NCBI GenBank assembly: GCA_016218585.1
Contig: JACRDK010000020.1
Span: 1-55,353 of the forward strand
Source: Candidatus Doudnabacteria bacterium
GTDB taxonomy: Bacteria; Patescibacteriota; Doudnabacteria; UBA920
Direction: 5' to 3'
Length of the DNA: 55,353 bases
The notes beneath the pieces were generated by a model, which was not told the origin of the DNA, made no database searches, and was given only the letters and a program-made list of their open reading frames with translations. A program made the position numbers and the translations under genes. Shown here piece after piece: positions 49,390 through 55,353 of the stretch (position 1 is the first letter of the stretch; the number at the start of each line of letters is the position of its first letter).

Positions 49390-49444
49390 ATATAATAACG
49401 CAAAGACGCATACAGATTACGGCGTAAATTAAAAGTATCCTAGT

Positions 49445-49969
49445 ATGATAAAAGAGTCTCAAGAAAAATATTTAGAATCATTACCCGATGGAAAAATTAT
49501 TGAAGTAAAACCTTTTGACCCAAATGCTCGTAAGGCCGCGGATAATATAATTATGGAGATAAAAGACGCTTTGCCTGAAGCGGATGTATATTTTTTTGGG
49601 GCAGTTGCTTTAGGGATTGCCGGGCAAAACGACATTGATATTTCAATAGCATATAACCTCAAAGACTTTGATTATTATTTTGCAACTCTTAAAAAGCTTT
49701 TTGGCCCCCCTTCACGTATTGGAACCTCTCCAAAAAACAAGTCAGTCAAATGGGAATTTAAAAGAAATAGTTTTGATATTGAATTATATATGGCATTAAA
49801 AGATTCTCCGGGATTTGAGGAACAGAGAAAGGTTTTTGAAATTTTGTCGCAGGACAAAAGAATGCGCGATGAATATGAAAAGTTAAAACTTCCATATGGT
49901 CCGATTGACTTTAAAGCATATATGAGGAAGAAGTACGAATTTTTTAATAAAATTTTGAGCAACAGTTAA
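49445..49969 (+). CDS. GrpB-like nucleotidyltransferase-fold protein
   Basis: 174 residues. FFGAVALGIAGQNDIDISI (about 56-74) matches the GrpB/UPF0157 nucleotidyltransferase motif (GS-x-x-x-x-G-x-x-x-x-x-D-I-D). The segment WEFKRNSFDIELYMAL carries the third acidic residue. The N-terminal ITVKPFDP-like text (IIEVKPFDPNAR) is also typical. Activity unproven in the family. Confidence 0.8.
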   Translation: MIKESQEKYLESLPDGKIIEVKPFDPNARKAADNIIMEIKDALPEADVYFFGAVALGIAGQNDIDISIAYNLKDFDYYFATLKKLFGPPSRIGTSPKNKSVKWEFKRNSFDIELYMALKDSPGFEEQRKVFEILSQDKRMRDEYEKLKLPYGPIDFKAYMRKKYEFFNKILSNS

Positions 49970-50002
49970 AGGTAAAAACGCGCAAATACCACAGATGCAA
50001 AT

Positions 50003-50037
50003 GCCGGCCCAGGTTCGTTAAACGATCCTGGGCCGGC
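50003..50037 (-). terminator. terminator of minus-strand orphan unit
   Basis: GCCGGCCCAGG / CCTGGGCCGGC stem with inner CGTTAAACG; weak T tail on the minus side. Confidence 0.7.
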
Positions 50038-50057
50038 GCAGTTAGTGCTGGACGCAG

Positions 50058-50537
50058 TTAGTCCCAAAGGTGGTCGGGGATGCGGACTATCTCTCCGCCC
50101 TCTTCATTTGTGTGCTTTTTTAGTCCGGCGGTCTCACCGTCCGGGCAAACATACGCTGTGTAGCATCCGTAGCGAATGAGGTACAAAGTCCTCCGCACCC
50201 ACGCTTCCGGCACGTAGGTTGTGTTGCTTATTATCGCGTCGGCAGCCTCCGGCCATGACATTCTGATCCAGTCGACCTTGATGATTCTGGTAGACTTCCC
50301 ATCGTTGCTGAACCTCAGGATTGTCTCCTTGTCAGCATATTGTTTGCCGGCCAGAATGCCGAACTTCTTGACCAGTTGGAGTATGTTGATCTTGAGGCTT
50401 TGGCCTTTGCTGTCAATCGCGCCAACCACATTGTTTATCTCGTAGGCTGCCTCAATAACGTCTTCCATTACGCACCATCGGCCTTGATTGAGCGGCAGCT
50501 CAAAAAGGGAAGGAAACACCAACATCGGCTTCTCCAT
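50058..50537 (-). CDS. orphan soluble protein in a strong-SD unit
   Basis: 159 residues, no membrane segment. Mixed alpha/beta (MEDVIEAAYEINNVVGAID, ILRFSNDGKSTRIIKVDWI, GCYTAYVCPDGETAG). AAGGAGG SD 4 bases before the ATG and a promoter at 50562-50590. GC-rich codon use. No family recognised. Confidence 0.75.
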   Translation of the reverse strand: MEKPMLVFPSLFELPLNQGRWCVMEDVIEAAYEINNVVGAIDSKGQSLKINILQLVKKFGILAGKQYADKETILRFSNDGKSTRIIKVDWIRMSWPEAADAIISNTTYVPEAWVRRTLYLIRYGCYTAYVCPDGETAGLKKHTNEEGGEIVRIPDHLWD

Positions 50538-50561
50538 CCAACCTCCTTAAATTTCTTGCTT

Positions 50562-50590
50562 AGTATAGTAGATAATATTTAATTAAACAA
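50562..50590 (-). promoter_or_regulatory. sigma-70-like promoter
   Basis: Minus strand TTGTTT, 17-bp spacer, TATACT. Confidence 0.75.
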
Positions 50591-50620
50591 GGCTTATTCC
50601 AAATATAAATTTTTACGTCA

Positions 50621-50649
50621 TTGACGTTTGCAGCCCTCTTCTATAAACT
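50621..50649 (+). promoter_or_regulatory. sigma-70-like promoter
   Basis: TTGACG at 50621-50626 and TATAAACT at 50642-50649 (spacer 15 to TATAAA, 17 to TAAACT). Divergent from the preceding unit. Confidence 0.65.
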
Positions 50650-50667
50650 GGCCACAAAGGGGGTTGT

Positions 50668-50973
50668 ATGTCCAAAGAAGTACGTCGGGCCGATGTTGCA
50701 GTCTTTGACAATCCCGCCCTAATTCGTGAGTCGCTGGAAAGCGCCGAAAAACTGATTGGGGCTATTCTGGTAGGGGATATGAGCCATGGCTATGTCTACC
50801 AGGCGCTGGATCGAATAACAGAGCTGGTTATGGATGCAGACAAACGTTTTTGCCTGCATTACTATGATCAGATTCCTGAGGGGGCTCCGGAACTGAGTTT
50901 TGGCGAGCTGGTAGCTGGCAGAAAAATACGGGGCAAGACAAAATCAGCCGCCGCGAATCGTTCTTCTTTGTAA
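50668..50973 (+). CDS. orphan soluble protein in a strong-SD unit
   Basis: 101 residues. N-terminal helix pair (RESLESAEKLIGAILVGDMSHGYV, YQALDRITELVMDAD), then a basic tail (GRKIRGKTKSAAANR). GGGGG SD 5 bases before the ATG. Could be a small nucleic-acid-binding or adaptor protein, but nothing specific is recognised. Confidence 0.72.
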   Translation: MSKEVRRADVAVFDNPALIRESLESAEKLIGAILVGDMSHGYVYQALDRITELVMDADKRFCLHYYDQIPEGAPELSFGELVAGRKIRGKTKSAAANRSSL

Positions 50974-50986
50974 TGCTTTGGAGGCT

Positions 50987-51020
50987 AAATGCCGCGGTAC
51001 TTCGGTCCCGCGGCATTTTC
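50987..51020 (+). terminator. terminator of orphan unit
   Basis: AAATGCCGCGG / CCGCGGCATTTT with a TTCG tetraloop-like apex. Confidence 0.85.
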
Positions 51021-51071
51021 TATTTAAAGATTCTGTGCAAACTGGTGGGTTTTGATATATAATTCATATAT

Positions 51072-51647
51072 ATGCGTAGTATGTGGAAAATTTATAAGGC
51101 GTTTGCTGTGGCGGCTTTTAGCTTGCTCCTTTTAGACTTGGCTGTAGTAGTCTTTTTTGGTTTGTACCGGCCGCAAGTAAAACCGGCCGATGCCATTGTG
51201 GTTTTGGGCGCGGCTATAAATACCCCGGCTCTATATAATAGGAGTTTGCATGGCCTAAAATTATATGAAGAAGGGGATGCAAAAGTTATGGTGCTTTCGG
51301 GCGGCAGGATTTCCGACAAAGATATTTCCGAGGCAGGGTATATGCGTAAAGTTATAGAGGGTAATGCAACCGGTCCGGTGCCGCTAATTTTAGAAGAAGA
51401 TTCGCATTCCACTTATGAGAATTTAAAAAATACCAAAGCCAAAATTGGTTCGGACAAAAGTTTAATTATTGTAAGCGACGAATATCATTTAGCCCGCGCG
51501 GTTATTATGGCCAAGCGGAATGGGTTTGGGCCGGTATACTGGAGTTCGCCTAAGGCAACATATTACAAAAATTCTGAACTGGCTTTTTACTATTTGCGCG
51601 AGCTCGTTGCTATGTTGGCTTATATTCCTAAATTTATAATGGGGTAA
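51072..51647 (+). CDS. YdcF/SanA-like DUF218 membrane protein
   Basis: 191 residues. One transmembrane helix (about 9-32), then a DUF218 domain: ADAIVVLGAAI (about 40-50), MVLSGGRISD, ILEEDSHSTYENLKNTKA (the conserved E-D-x-S-x-x-T-x-x-N), and LIIVSDEYHLARAVIMAK. Family members affect envelope polymer synthesis or vancomycin sensitivity in Gram-negative bacteria. Confidence 0.88.
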   Translation: MRSMWKIYKAFAVAAFSLLLLDLAVVVFFGLYRPQVKPADAIVVLGAAINTPALYNRSLHGLKLYEEGDAKVMVLSGGRISDKDISEAGYMRKVIEGNATGPVPLILEEDSHSTYENLKNTKAKIGSDKSLIIVSDEYHLARAVIMAKRNGFGPVYWSSPKATYYKNSELAFYYLRELVAMLAYIPKFIMG

Positions 51648-51703
51648 CAAATGCAGATTTACGGATTTATTCAGATTTACAGATAACTACAGATGCTATT
51701 TTG

Positions 51704-51802
51704 TGTCATCCCGGAACACTGAATGCATCTGAAGGGTGTCCGGGATCCAGTTGTTTAAACTCATGGATTCCGGATCTCGGTTGCACTCGTCCGGAATGAC
51801 AC
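51704..51802. repeat. interspersed repeat, copy B (long form)
   Basis: The left half (GTCATCCCGGA ... GTCCGGGATCCAG, 51704-51750) matches 14680-14725. The right half continues with ATGGATTCCGGATCTCGG and ends TCCGGAATGACAC, complementary to the left end, so the whole unit is about 99 bases with terminal inverted repeats. Preceded by CAGATTTACGG/ACAGATAACTACAGATG repeats (51654-51696). Confidence 0.7.
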
Positions 51803-51815
51803 GGGTTAGGGGAAT

Positions 51816-51844
51816 TTGACGGAATTTAGGGGTTCTGGTATAAT
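51816..51844 (+). promoter_or_regulatory. rplJL promoter
   Basis: TTGACG, 17-bp spacer, TATAAT, in front of the L10 leader. Confidence 0.85.
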
Positions 51845-51854
51845 GCTTTTAACT

Positions 51855-52026
51855 AAATATCCAAAGACAGTTGGCGTCCCGATGTATCGGGACATAATCC
51901 GTAAAGTAAGCGGTAAGCCCACCGAGGATCCCGTACCAATCTCGACAAGTCGAGATGCTACGGGACAAGACATCAATTATTAACTTAGTTGATATTTTGC
52001 ACTCGGGAAAACCCGAGTTTTTGTTT
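51855..52026 (+). promoter_or_regulatory. ribosomal protein L10 leader with terminator
   Basis: CCAAAGACAGTTGGCG (51861-51876) and GTAAGCCCACCGAGG (51913-51927) match the conserved core of L10 leaders, bound by L10(L12)4 for feedback. Two extra palindromes are inserted, TCCCGATGTATCGGGA (51877-51892) and CCCGTA...TCTCGACAAGTCGAGA...TACGGG (51930-51964). An ACTCGGG/CCCGAGT terminator (52001-52022) can act as attenuator. Confidence 0.7.
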
Positions 52027-52146
52027 TATAAAGGATATTTAACCATTAAAGGTCGGACAAGAAGTTAAAAGTTTATCAAGTTAATCAAGTTCCAAAGGTT
52101 ATACTTTAAGAACTTTATAACTTTATAAGCTTGAAAAACTAGTTAT

Positions 52147-52686
52147 ATGGCTAAATTAAAATCACAAAAAGAAAAAGATTTAACCGAACTCACCGAGAAG
52201 CTTAAGGGCGCCAAGTCTATTGTTATTACTTCTTACAGAGGTACAACAGTAAAAGATATGGACACCTTTAGAAACTCCTTGCGCAAGGAAAAAGTCTTTT
52301 CCAAGGTATACAAAATTCCGTTGGTAAAAAAAGCTATGGAAGCTAACGGCATTGCCGCCGCTACCGTGGACTATAAAGAACCAGTAATTTTGTCTATTTC
52401 CCAGGACGACGAAACCGTTGCCGCCAGAATCATTAAAGGTTTAATGAAAGACATAAAAACCTTTACTATGCTGGAAGGTGTTATAGAAGGCAAAATGTTG
52501 TCTAAAGTGGAAATTACCGCTCTTGCCGACTTGCCGAGCAAAGATCAACTCCGCGCTCAGTTTATGTCCGTGTTGAATGGTCCGGTGTCCGCCTTTGCCA
52601 GAGTCTTAAAAGCTCGCGCAGAGAAAATGGGCGAAGCTGTGAGCAACGCTGCCCCTGCGGCAGAAGCTGCCCCGGTTGCAGCCTAA
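52147..52686 (+). CDS. rplJ: 50S ribosomal protein L10
   Basis: 179 residues. Starts with a K-rich helix (KSQKEKDLTELTEKLKGAKS), then VITSYRGTTVKDMDTFRNSLRKE and KVYKIPLVKKAMEANG, typical of L10, and an Ala/Glu-rich C-terminal tail that binds L7/L12 dimers. Follows its leader and precedes rplL, the standard order. Confidence 0.95.
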   Translation: MAKLKSQKEKDLTELTEKLKGAKSIVITSYRGTTVKDMDTFRNSLRKEKVFSKVYKIPLVKKAMEANGIAAATVDYKEPVILSISQDDETVAARIIKGLMKDIKTFTMLEGVIEGKMLSKVEITALADLPSKDQLRAQFMSVLNGPVSAFARVLKARAEKMGEAVSNAAPAAEAAPVAA

Positions 52687-52792
52687 GAATAATTTATTTA
52701 TCATTTTAACATACTAACATTTAAACATAATAACAGTTTGGCTAATGCTAAAATGTTAATATGATTAAATGCTTACATGAAAGGTAATCGTT

Positions 52793-53194
52793 ATGTCAGA
52801 AGAGACAAAGACTACCGTTGTCCCCGAAAAGTTTAAAGCTATTGTGGAAGCGGTTGAAAAACTTACAGCGATTGAGCTGTCTGAACTTGTAAAAGTTTTA
52901 GAAGAAAAATTTGGCGTTTCCGCCGCTGCCCCGATGATGATGGGCGCTGCCGCCGGAGCTGGTGCCGCCGCTGTCGAAGAAAAGACTGAATTCACAGTTG
53001 AATTAGCCGATGCCGGTGCCAACAAAATCAATGTTATTAAAGTAGTCCGTGAAGTAACCGGATTAGGCTTGAAAGAAGCCAAAGACATTGTCGACGCCGC
53101 CCCGAAGGCTGTTAAAGAAAACATGCCGAAAGCCGACGCCGAAGCCCTTAAGAAAAAACTTGAGGAAGCAGGAGCTAAGGTAAATCTTAAGTAA
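52793..53194 (+). CDS. rplL: 50S ribosomal protein L7/L12
   Basis: 133 residues. N-terminal dimerisation domain ([26 protein letters not shown]), Ala-rich hinge ([15 protein letters not shown]), C-terminal domain ([41 protein letters not shown]). AAAGG upstream of ATG. Confidence 0.96.
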   Translation: MSEETKTTVVPEKFKAIVEAVEKLTAIELSELVKVLEEKFGVSAAAPMMMGAAAGAGAAAVEEKTEFTVELADAGANKINVIKVVREVTGLGLKEAKDIVDAAPKAVKENMPKADAEALKKKLEEAGAKVNLK

Positions 53195-53253
53195 TTTTGG
53201 AAGAAGTTTACCCCGTATAGGCCTTTAGGCATTGTACGGGGCTGGTGCAAAAG

Positions 53254-53287
53254 TGAATTTGAAATAGTAGTTTTATATTTCAAATTC
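53254..53287. repeat. perfect 13-bp hairpin after rplL
   Basis: TGAATTTGAAATA / TATTTCAAATTCA, loop of 8. A second GAAATAGTAGT copy at 53314-53324 and a CATCCGAGGGATCC segment (53297-53311) make this a repeat-rich spacer. No T run. Confidence 0.65.
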
Positions 53288-53368
53288 ATCCCGAGTGCAT
53301 CCGAGGGATCCCTTGAAATAGTAGTACCCGATCCGAATACAACGAATTTGTATCCGAATGATCCGAAT

Positions 53369-53400
53369 AAACCGCCGCGATTTACATCGTGGCGGTTTTA
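53369..53400 (+). terminator. hairpin terminator, also flanking repeat of the 495-residue unit
   Basis: AAACCGCC / GGCGGTTTTA with internal CGCGATTTACATCGTG. 24 of 27 bases recur at 55065-55091, on the other side of the next unit. Confidence 0.75.
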
Positions 53401-53407
53401 AAATTGG

Positions 53408-53437
53408 TTGACTTTTTGCCCTTAGTCTGGCTATAAT
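53408..53437 (+). promoter_or_regulatory. sigma-70 promoter
   Basis: TTGACT, 18-bp spacer, TATAAT, 9 bases after the terminator. Confidence 0.8.
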
Positions 53438-53463
53438 TGCTATCAAGTTGAAGGAGGCGGAAT

Positions 53464-54951
53464 ATGGAAGTATTGAACGTTTTTCCACCGTCTCCTAGGG
53501 ATACGGTGGTTGTGGTTAGCAGTCTAGAGCTTGTTACGCTTAAGGATTACGATTTGCCGGTTCGCTGGCTATCGCTCTGGCAGCTTTGTCAGATGATGTC
53601 TAACCAAGATTTGCTTCAGACAATAGGACTAGCGGACTGCGTCATAATAATGGGGCTGCACGGACTTGTGGCTCCATGGAAAAAGAGACAGATTCATAGT
53701 TTTTGCCGGCATTGGGGTGTAAAAACCTTATGCTGGACAAAAGACGAATTTAGTCTGTTGAGGTCTTGTTTGAAAAAGGAGGCGCCTGTGAGTACCAATG
53801 GAAAAGAGGCGCTTTCGCCTCTGAGTCATCATGTCCTGGTCTGCGGAGTTAGCGGATTAGATTCGCTTTTTTCTTCGCTGGACTATTTGCATTTTTCTCC
53901 CACCCCCGAGAGCCCCTTAAACGGTTTGAATGTTGGGAAGATTACGGAAATCATTCTGCCCGATGACGCGCTGCCCAGGAATTGGCTAAAGTTTTGGGTT
54001 GGGATGACTCCGCCCAAGGTAACAAAAGTGCCGGTTGGTTTTGCCATCCGGTATTTGCAGAACAGGTTTTCACCCAGCCCTCAAGTGAACGCGAATCCCG
54101 GTTCGAACAGCAAGAAGATATTTCTAGTTGTTAATGCCAGCCGTCCCGTCAAGTTCAAGGACAACAGGCTTGTTGTTTGGACAAAAGGCGCGGAATTCGG
54201 AGAAGAGCCTCTTGAGGACTTTGATCAGGTGTGGGTTTGTCCGAGCGATGTGGACCGGGAGGCAAGAGAGGAATGGAGAAGGCTGGCCGGATGCCGCAGC
54301 GCGGAATTTAAAGAGTTTTTCTCCCAAGAGGAACTCGATCAGCTTTGCAAACAAGCGGGAATATCTCCGGCGCAGTCGAAAGAACCCGTTGCCGCGAAAC
54401 CTGCTAAAACTGAAAACGAGAAAGTAGAAGATGGAAAGGACAAGCAAGTGCCGATAAATAAAACCGTCAGTGTAGCGTCTGTGGTCAGAAAGTATTTGGG
54501 TCTTCCAGGAGGAACCGTCGCAATAGTCAACGCTGTTCTGACAGAACTCCCACACACGAGCAGGTCAACGATTTATGCCACAATTTCCCAGCAAAAGAAC
54601 AAAGGTTCGAAAAGGCCTTCTATCCCGGCCGTTCCCGCAAAGGCTCCGGCGCAACCCCCGTCGCCGGCTGTGAATAACAGCAGCCCGGGAGATTCAATCG
54701 ATCACTTGGGGTTGGCCATTGCGGGGTTGCAGGCTGTTGCCGGCCATCTGGAGCACGTGAAGGGTGACTTGGCCGAGATTTTCGGCCAACAGGCTGAGCT
54801 GATCCAGCTTTTGGTAACGCAACAGCGCGCTGCAAAAGAGTTCGGAGAAGGCATGCGCCTGCTGCGGGAAGGGTTGGACGCGCTGGGGCAAGTGGCTCCG
54901 GCCGTTGAGGCTCTAAACAGCTTTGTAAAGCGTCGCTACCCCGACGTTTAA
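53464..54951 (+). CDS. large orphan protein in a strong-SD unit
   Basis: 495 residues; AAGGAGG SD before the ATG. Residues 1-105 form an alpha/beta domain (VVVVSSLELVTL, ADCVIIMGLHGLVAPWKKRQI, GVKTLCWTKDEF) loosely like DUF2325 or a nucleotide-binding fold. Residues 118-330 hold further strands (HHVLVCGVSGL, KKIFLVVNASRPV, FDQVWVCPSDVD). About 350-395 looks like a winged-helix (SVASVVRKYLGLPGG, HTSRSTIYATISQQK). A Pro linker and a C-terminal helix (about 425-490) follow. No named family. Much the largest of the units. Confidence 0.78.
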   Translation: MEVLNVFPPSPRDTVVVVSSLELVTLKDYDLPVRWLSLWQLCQMMSNQDLLQTIGLADCVIIMGLHGLVAPWKKRQIHSFCRHWGVKTLCWTKDEFSLLRSCLKKEAPVSTNGKEALSPLSHHVLVCGVSGLDSLFSSLDYLHFSPTPESPLNGLNVGKITEIILPDDALPRNWLKFWVGMTPPKVTKVPVGFAIRYLQNRFSPSPQVNANPGSNSKKIFLVVNASRPVKFKDNRLVVWTKGAEFGEEPLEDFDQVWVCPSDVDREAREEWRRLAGCRSAEFKEFFSQEELDQLCKQAGISPAQSKEPVAAKPAKTENEKVEDGKDKQVPINKTVSVASVVRKYLGLPGGTVAIVNAVLTELPHTSRSTIYATISQQKNKGSKRPSIPAVPAKAPAQPPSPAVNNSSPGDSIDHLGLAIAGLQAVAGHLEHVKGDLAEIFGQQAELIQLLVTQQRAAKEFGEGMRLLREGLDALGQVAPAVEALNSFVKRRYPDV

Positions 54952-54967
54952 CGTTAACGTTCAAGCA

Positions 54968-55008
54968 AAAAATCGCCCCCGGAAGTTCTGCGGACCGGGG
55001 GCGATTTT
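54968..55008 (+). terminator. terminator of the 495-residue unit
   Basis: Perfect 14-bp stem AAAATCGCCCCCGG / CCGGGGGCGATTTT. Confidence 0.9.
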
Positions 55009-55064
55009 GAATTTATATTGCCTCAGTATAAATGAATAAAAGTTTTTTAAAAAAATGTATGTTG

Positions 55065-55091
55065 TGCTGCGATTTACATCGCGGCGGTTTT
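55065..55091 (+). repeat. second copy of the CGATTTACATCG hairpin
   Basis: TGCTGCGATTTACATCGCGGCGGTTTT, differing from 53373-53399 at three of 27 positions. It brackets the 495-residue unit. Confidence 0.75.
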
Positions 55092-55108
55092 GATTTAAAC
55101 TATTAGGT

Positions 55109-55353
55109 ATGTTCAATTTTTGGAAGAAGAAAACAGAAAAGAATTTTTGGGCCCGAATGCCGCGGCCGATTTTTGCATTGGCGCCAATGGAAGAGGTTAC
55201 GGATGTTGTTTTTCGGGAAATGTTTGCTAAATATAGTGAAGATAAAGAAAAATTAAAATACTTAGCCGCAAAGATTTTAAACAAGGCTGAAAAACATACA
55301 GGTAATCAGGAAAAAATTGTCAGGATTTGCTGGAATGATTATAATTGGCAAAA
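55109..55353 (+). CDS. tRNA-dihydrouridine synthase-like N-terminus, partial
   Basis: 81 codons to the window end. After a charged start ([14 protein letters not shown]), [22 protein letters not shown] matches the FMN-binding first strand of Dus enzymes (APMxxVTDxxFR). The following text ([20 protein letters not shown], then [15 protein letters not shown]) does not look like the usual next Dus segment, so either an insertion is present or the protein is divergent. The gene continues beyond the window. Confidence 0.6.
   Translation, partial: MFNFWKKKTEKNFWARMPRPIFALAPMEEVTDVVFREMFAKYSEDKEKLKYLAAKILNKAEKHTGNQEKIVRICWNDYNWQ

Noticed and set aside
54124-54964. several long minus-strand frames under the 495-residue gene
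   Set aside because: GC-rich coding DNA gives antisense open frames; no initiation signals or domains are seen.

Overview
The window reads as chromosome from a member of the Candidate Phyla Radiation (Patescibacteria, Parcubacteria-like). This placement is inferred from gene content and style, not from a marker tree. Supporting signs are a shortened division cluster (mraZ-rsmH-ftsL-ftsI only), many small secreted or membrane proteins of unknown function, DUF5666 and DUF5667 proteins, a K+-independent-type membrane pyrophosphatase, AT-rich genes with little or no Shine-Dalgarno (SD) sequence, and short palindromic repeats in spacers and even inside genes.

Layout. 1-5160: a hypothetical gene, a decayed RAYT-type transposase start, then mraZ with a textbook set of 10-bp-phased MraZ boxes, rsmH, ftsL-like, ftsI. 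5280-14670: two ECF sigma modules next to a MacAB-like export system (adaptor, ATPase, permease), two DUF5666 proteins, and two proteins with an extracytoplasmic cytochrome-b5-like domain. 14680-19350: ASCH protein, tRNA-Gln(TTG), small membrane proteins, an M23 endopeptidase lipoprotein, and a membrane-anchored PaaX/Cas2-fold regulator; identical 42-bp palindromes lie just upstream of the last two genes. 19430-24500: adenosine-deaminase-like protein, cupin, sigma factor, GSII-type glutamine synthetase, PfkB kinase. 25260-33340: nucleotide housekeeping operon (NUDIX, HD phosphohydrolase, two deoxyribosyltransferase-fold proteins, inositol-phosphatase-like), tRNA-Gly, hisS, GDPD. 33350-41900: CAP protein, polymer-forming membrane protein, ybaB, D,D-carboxypeptidase, DsbA-like, EamA-like, mnmA riddled with in-frame palindromic insertions, a paralogous secreted pair, and soluble pyrophosphatase. 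42460-55353: hppA, lytic transglycosylase, MarR regulator with operator, tRNA-Gln(CTG), YdcF-like protein, L10 leader with rplJ-rplL, and the start of a dus-like gene.

The most unusual pattern is a set of at least eleven single-gene units scattered between the housekeeping genes (near 16.8, 23.1, 24.7, 38.2, 42.1, 47.0, 48.2, 48.6, 50.1, 50.7 and 53.5 kb; perhaps also 16.3 kb). Most have a near-consensus sigma-70 promoter, a strong SD, a more GC-rich orphan ORF and a hairpin terminator, and several begin a few bases after the terminator of the preceding gene. Neighbouring native genes mostly lack an SD. The unit at 53.5 kb is bracketed by near-identical copies of one hairpin, and those at 16.3 and 16.8 kb sit between remnants of an M23 gene tail. 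They look like a family of mobile or modular expression cassettes. A second regulatory novelty is a leader-peptide attenuator (24524-24633) in front of one of them.
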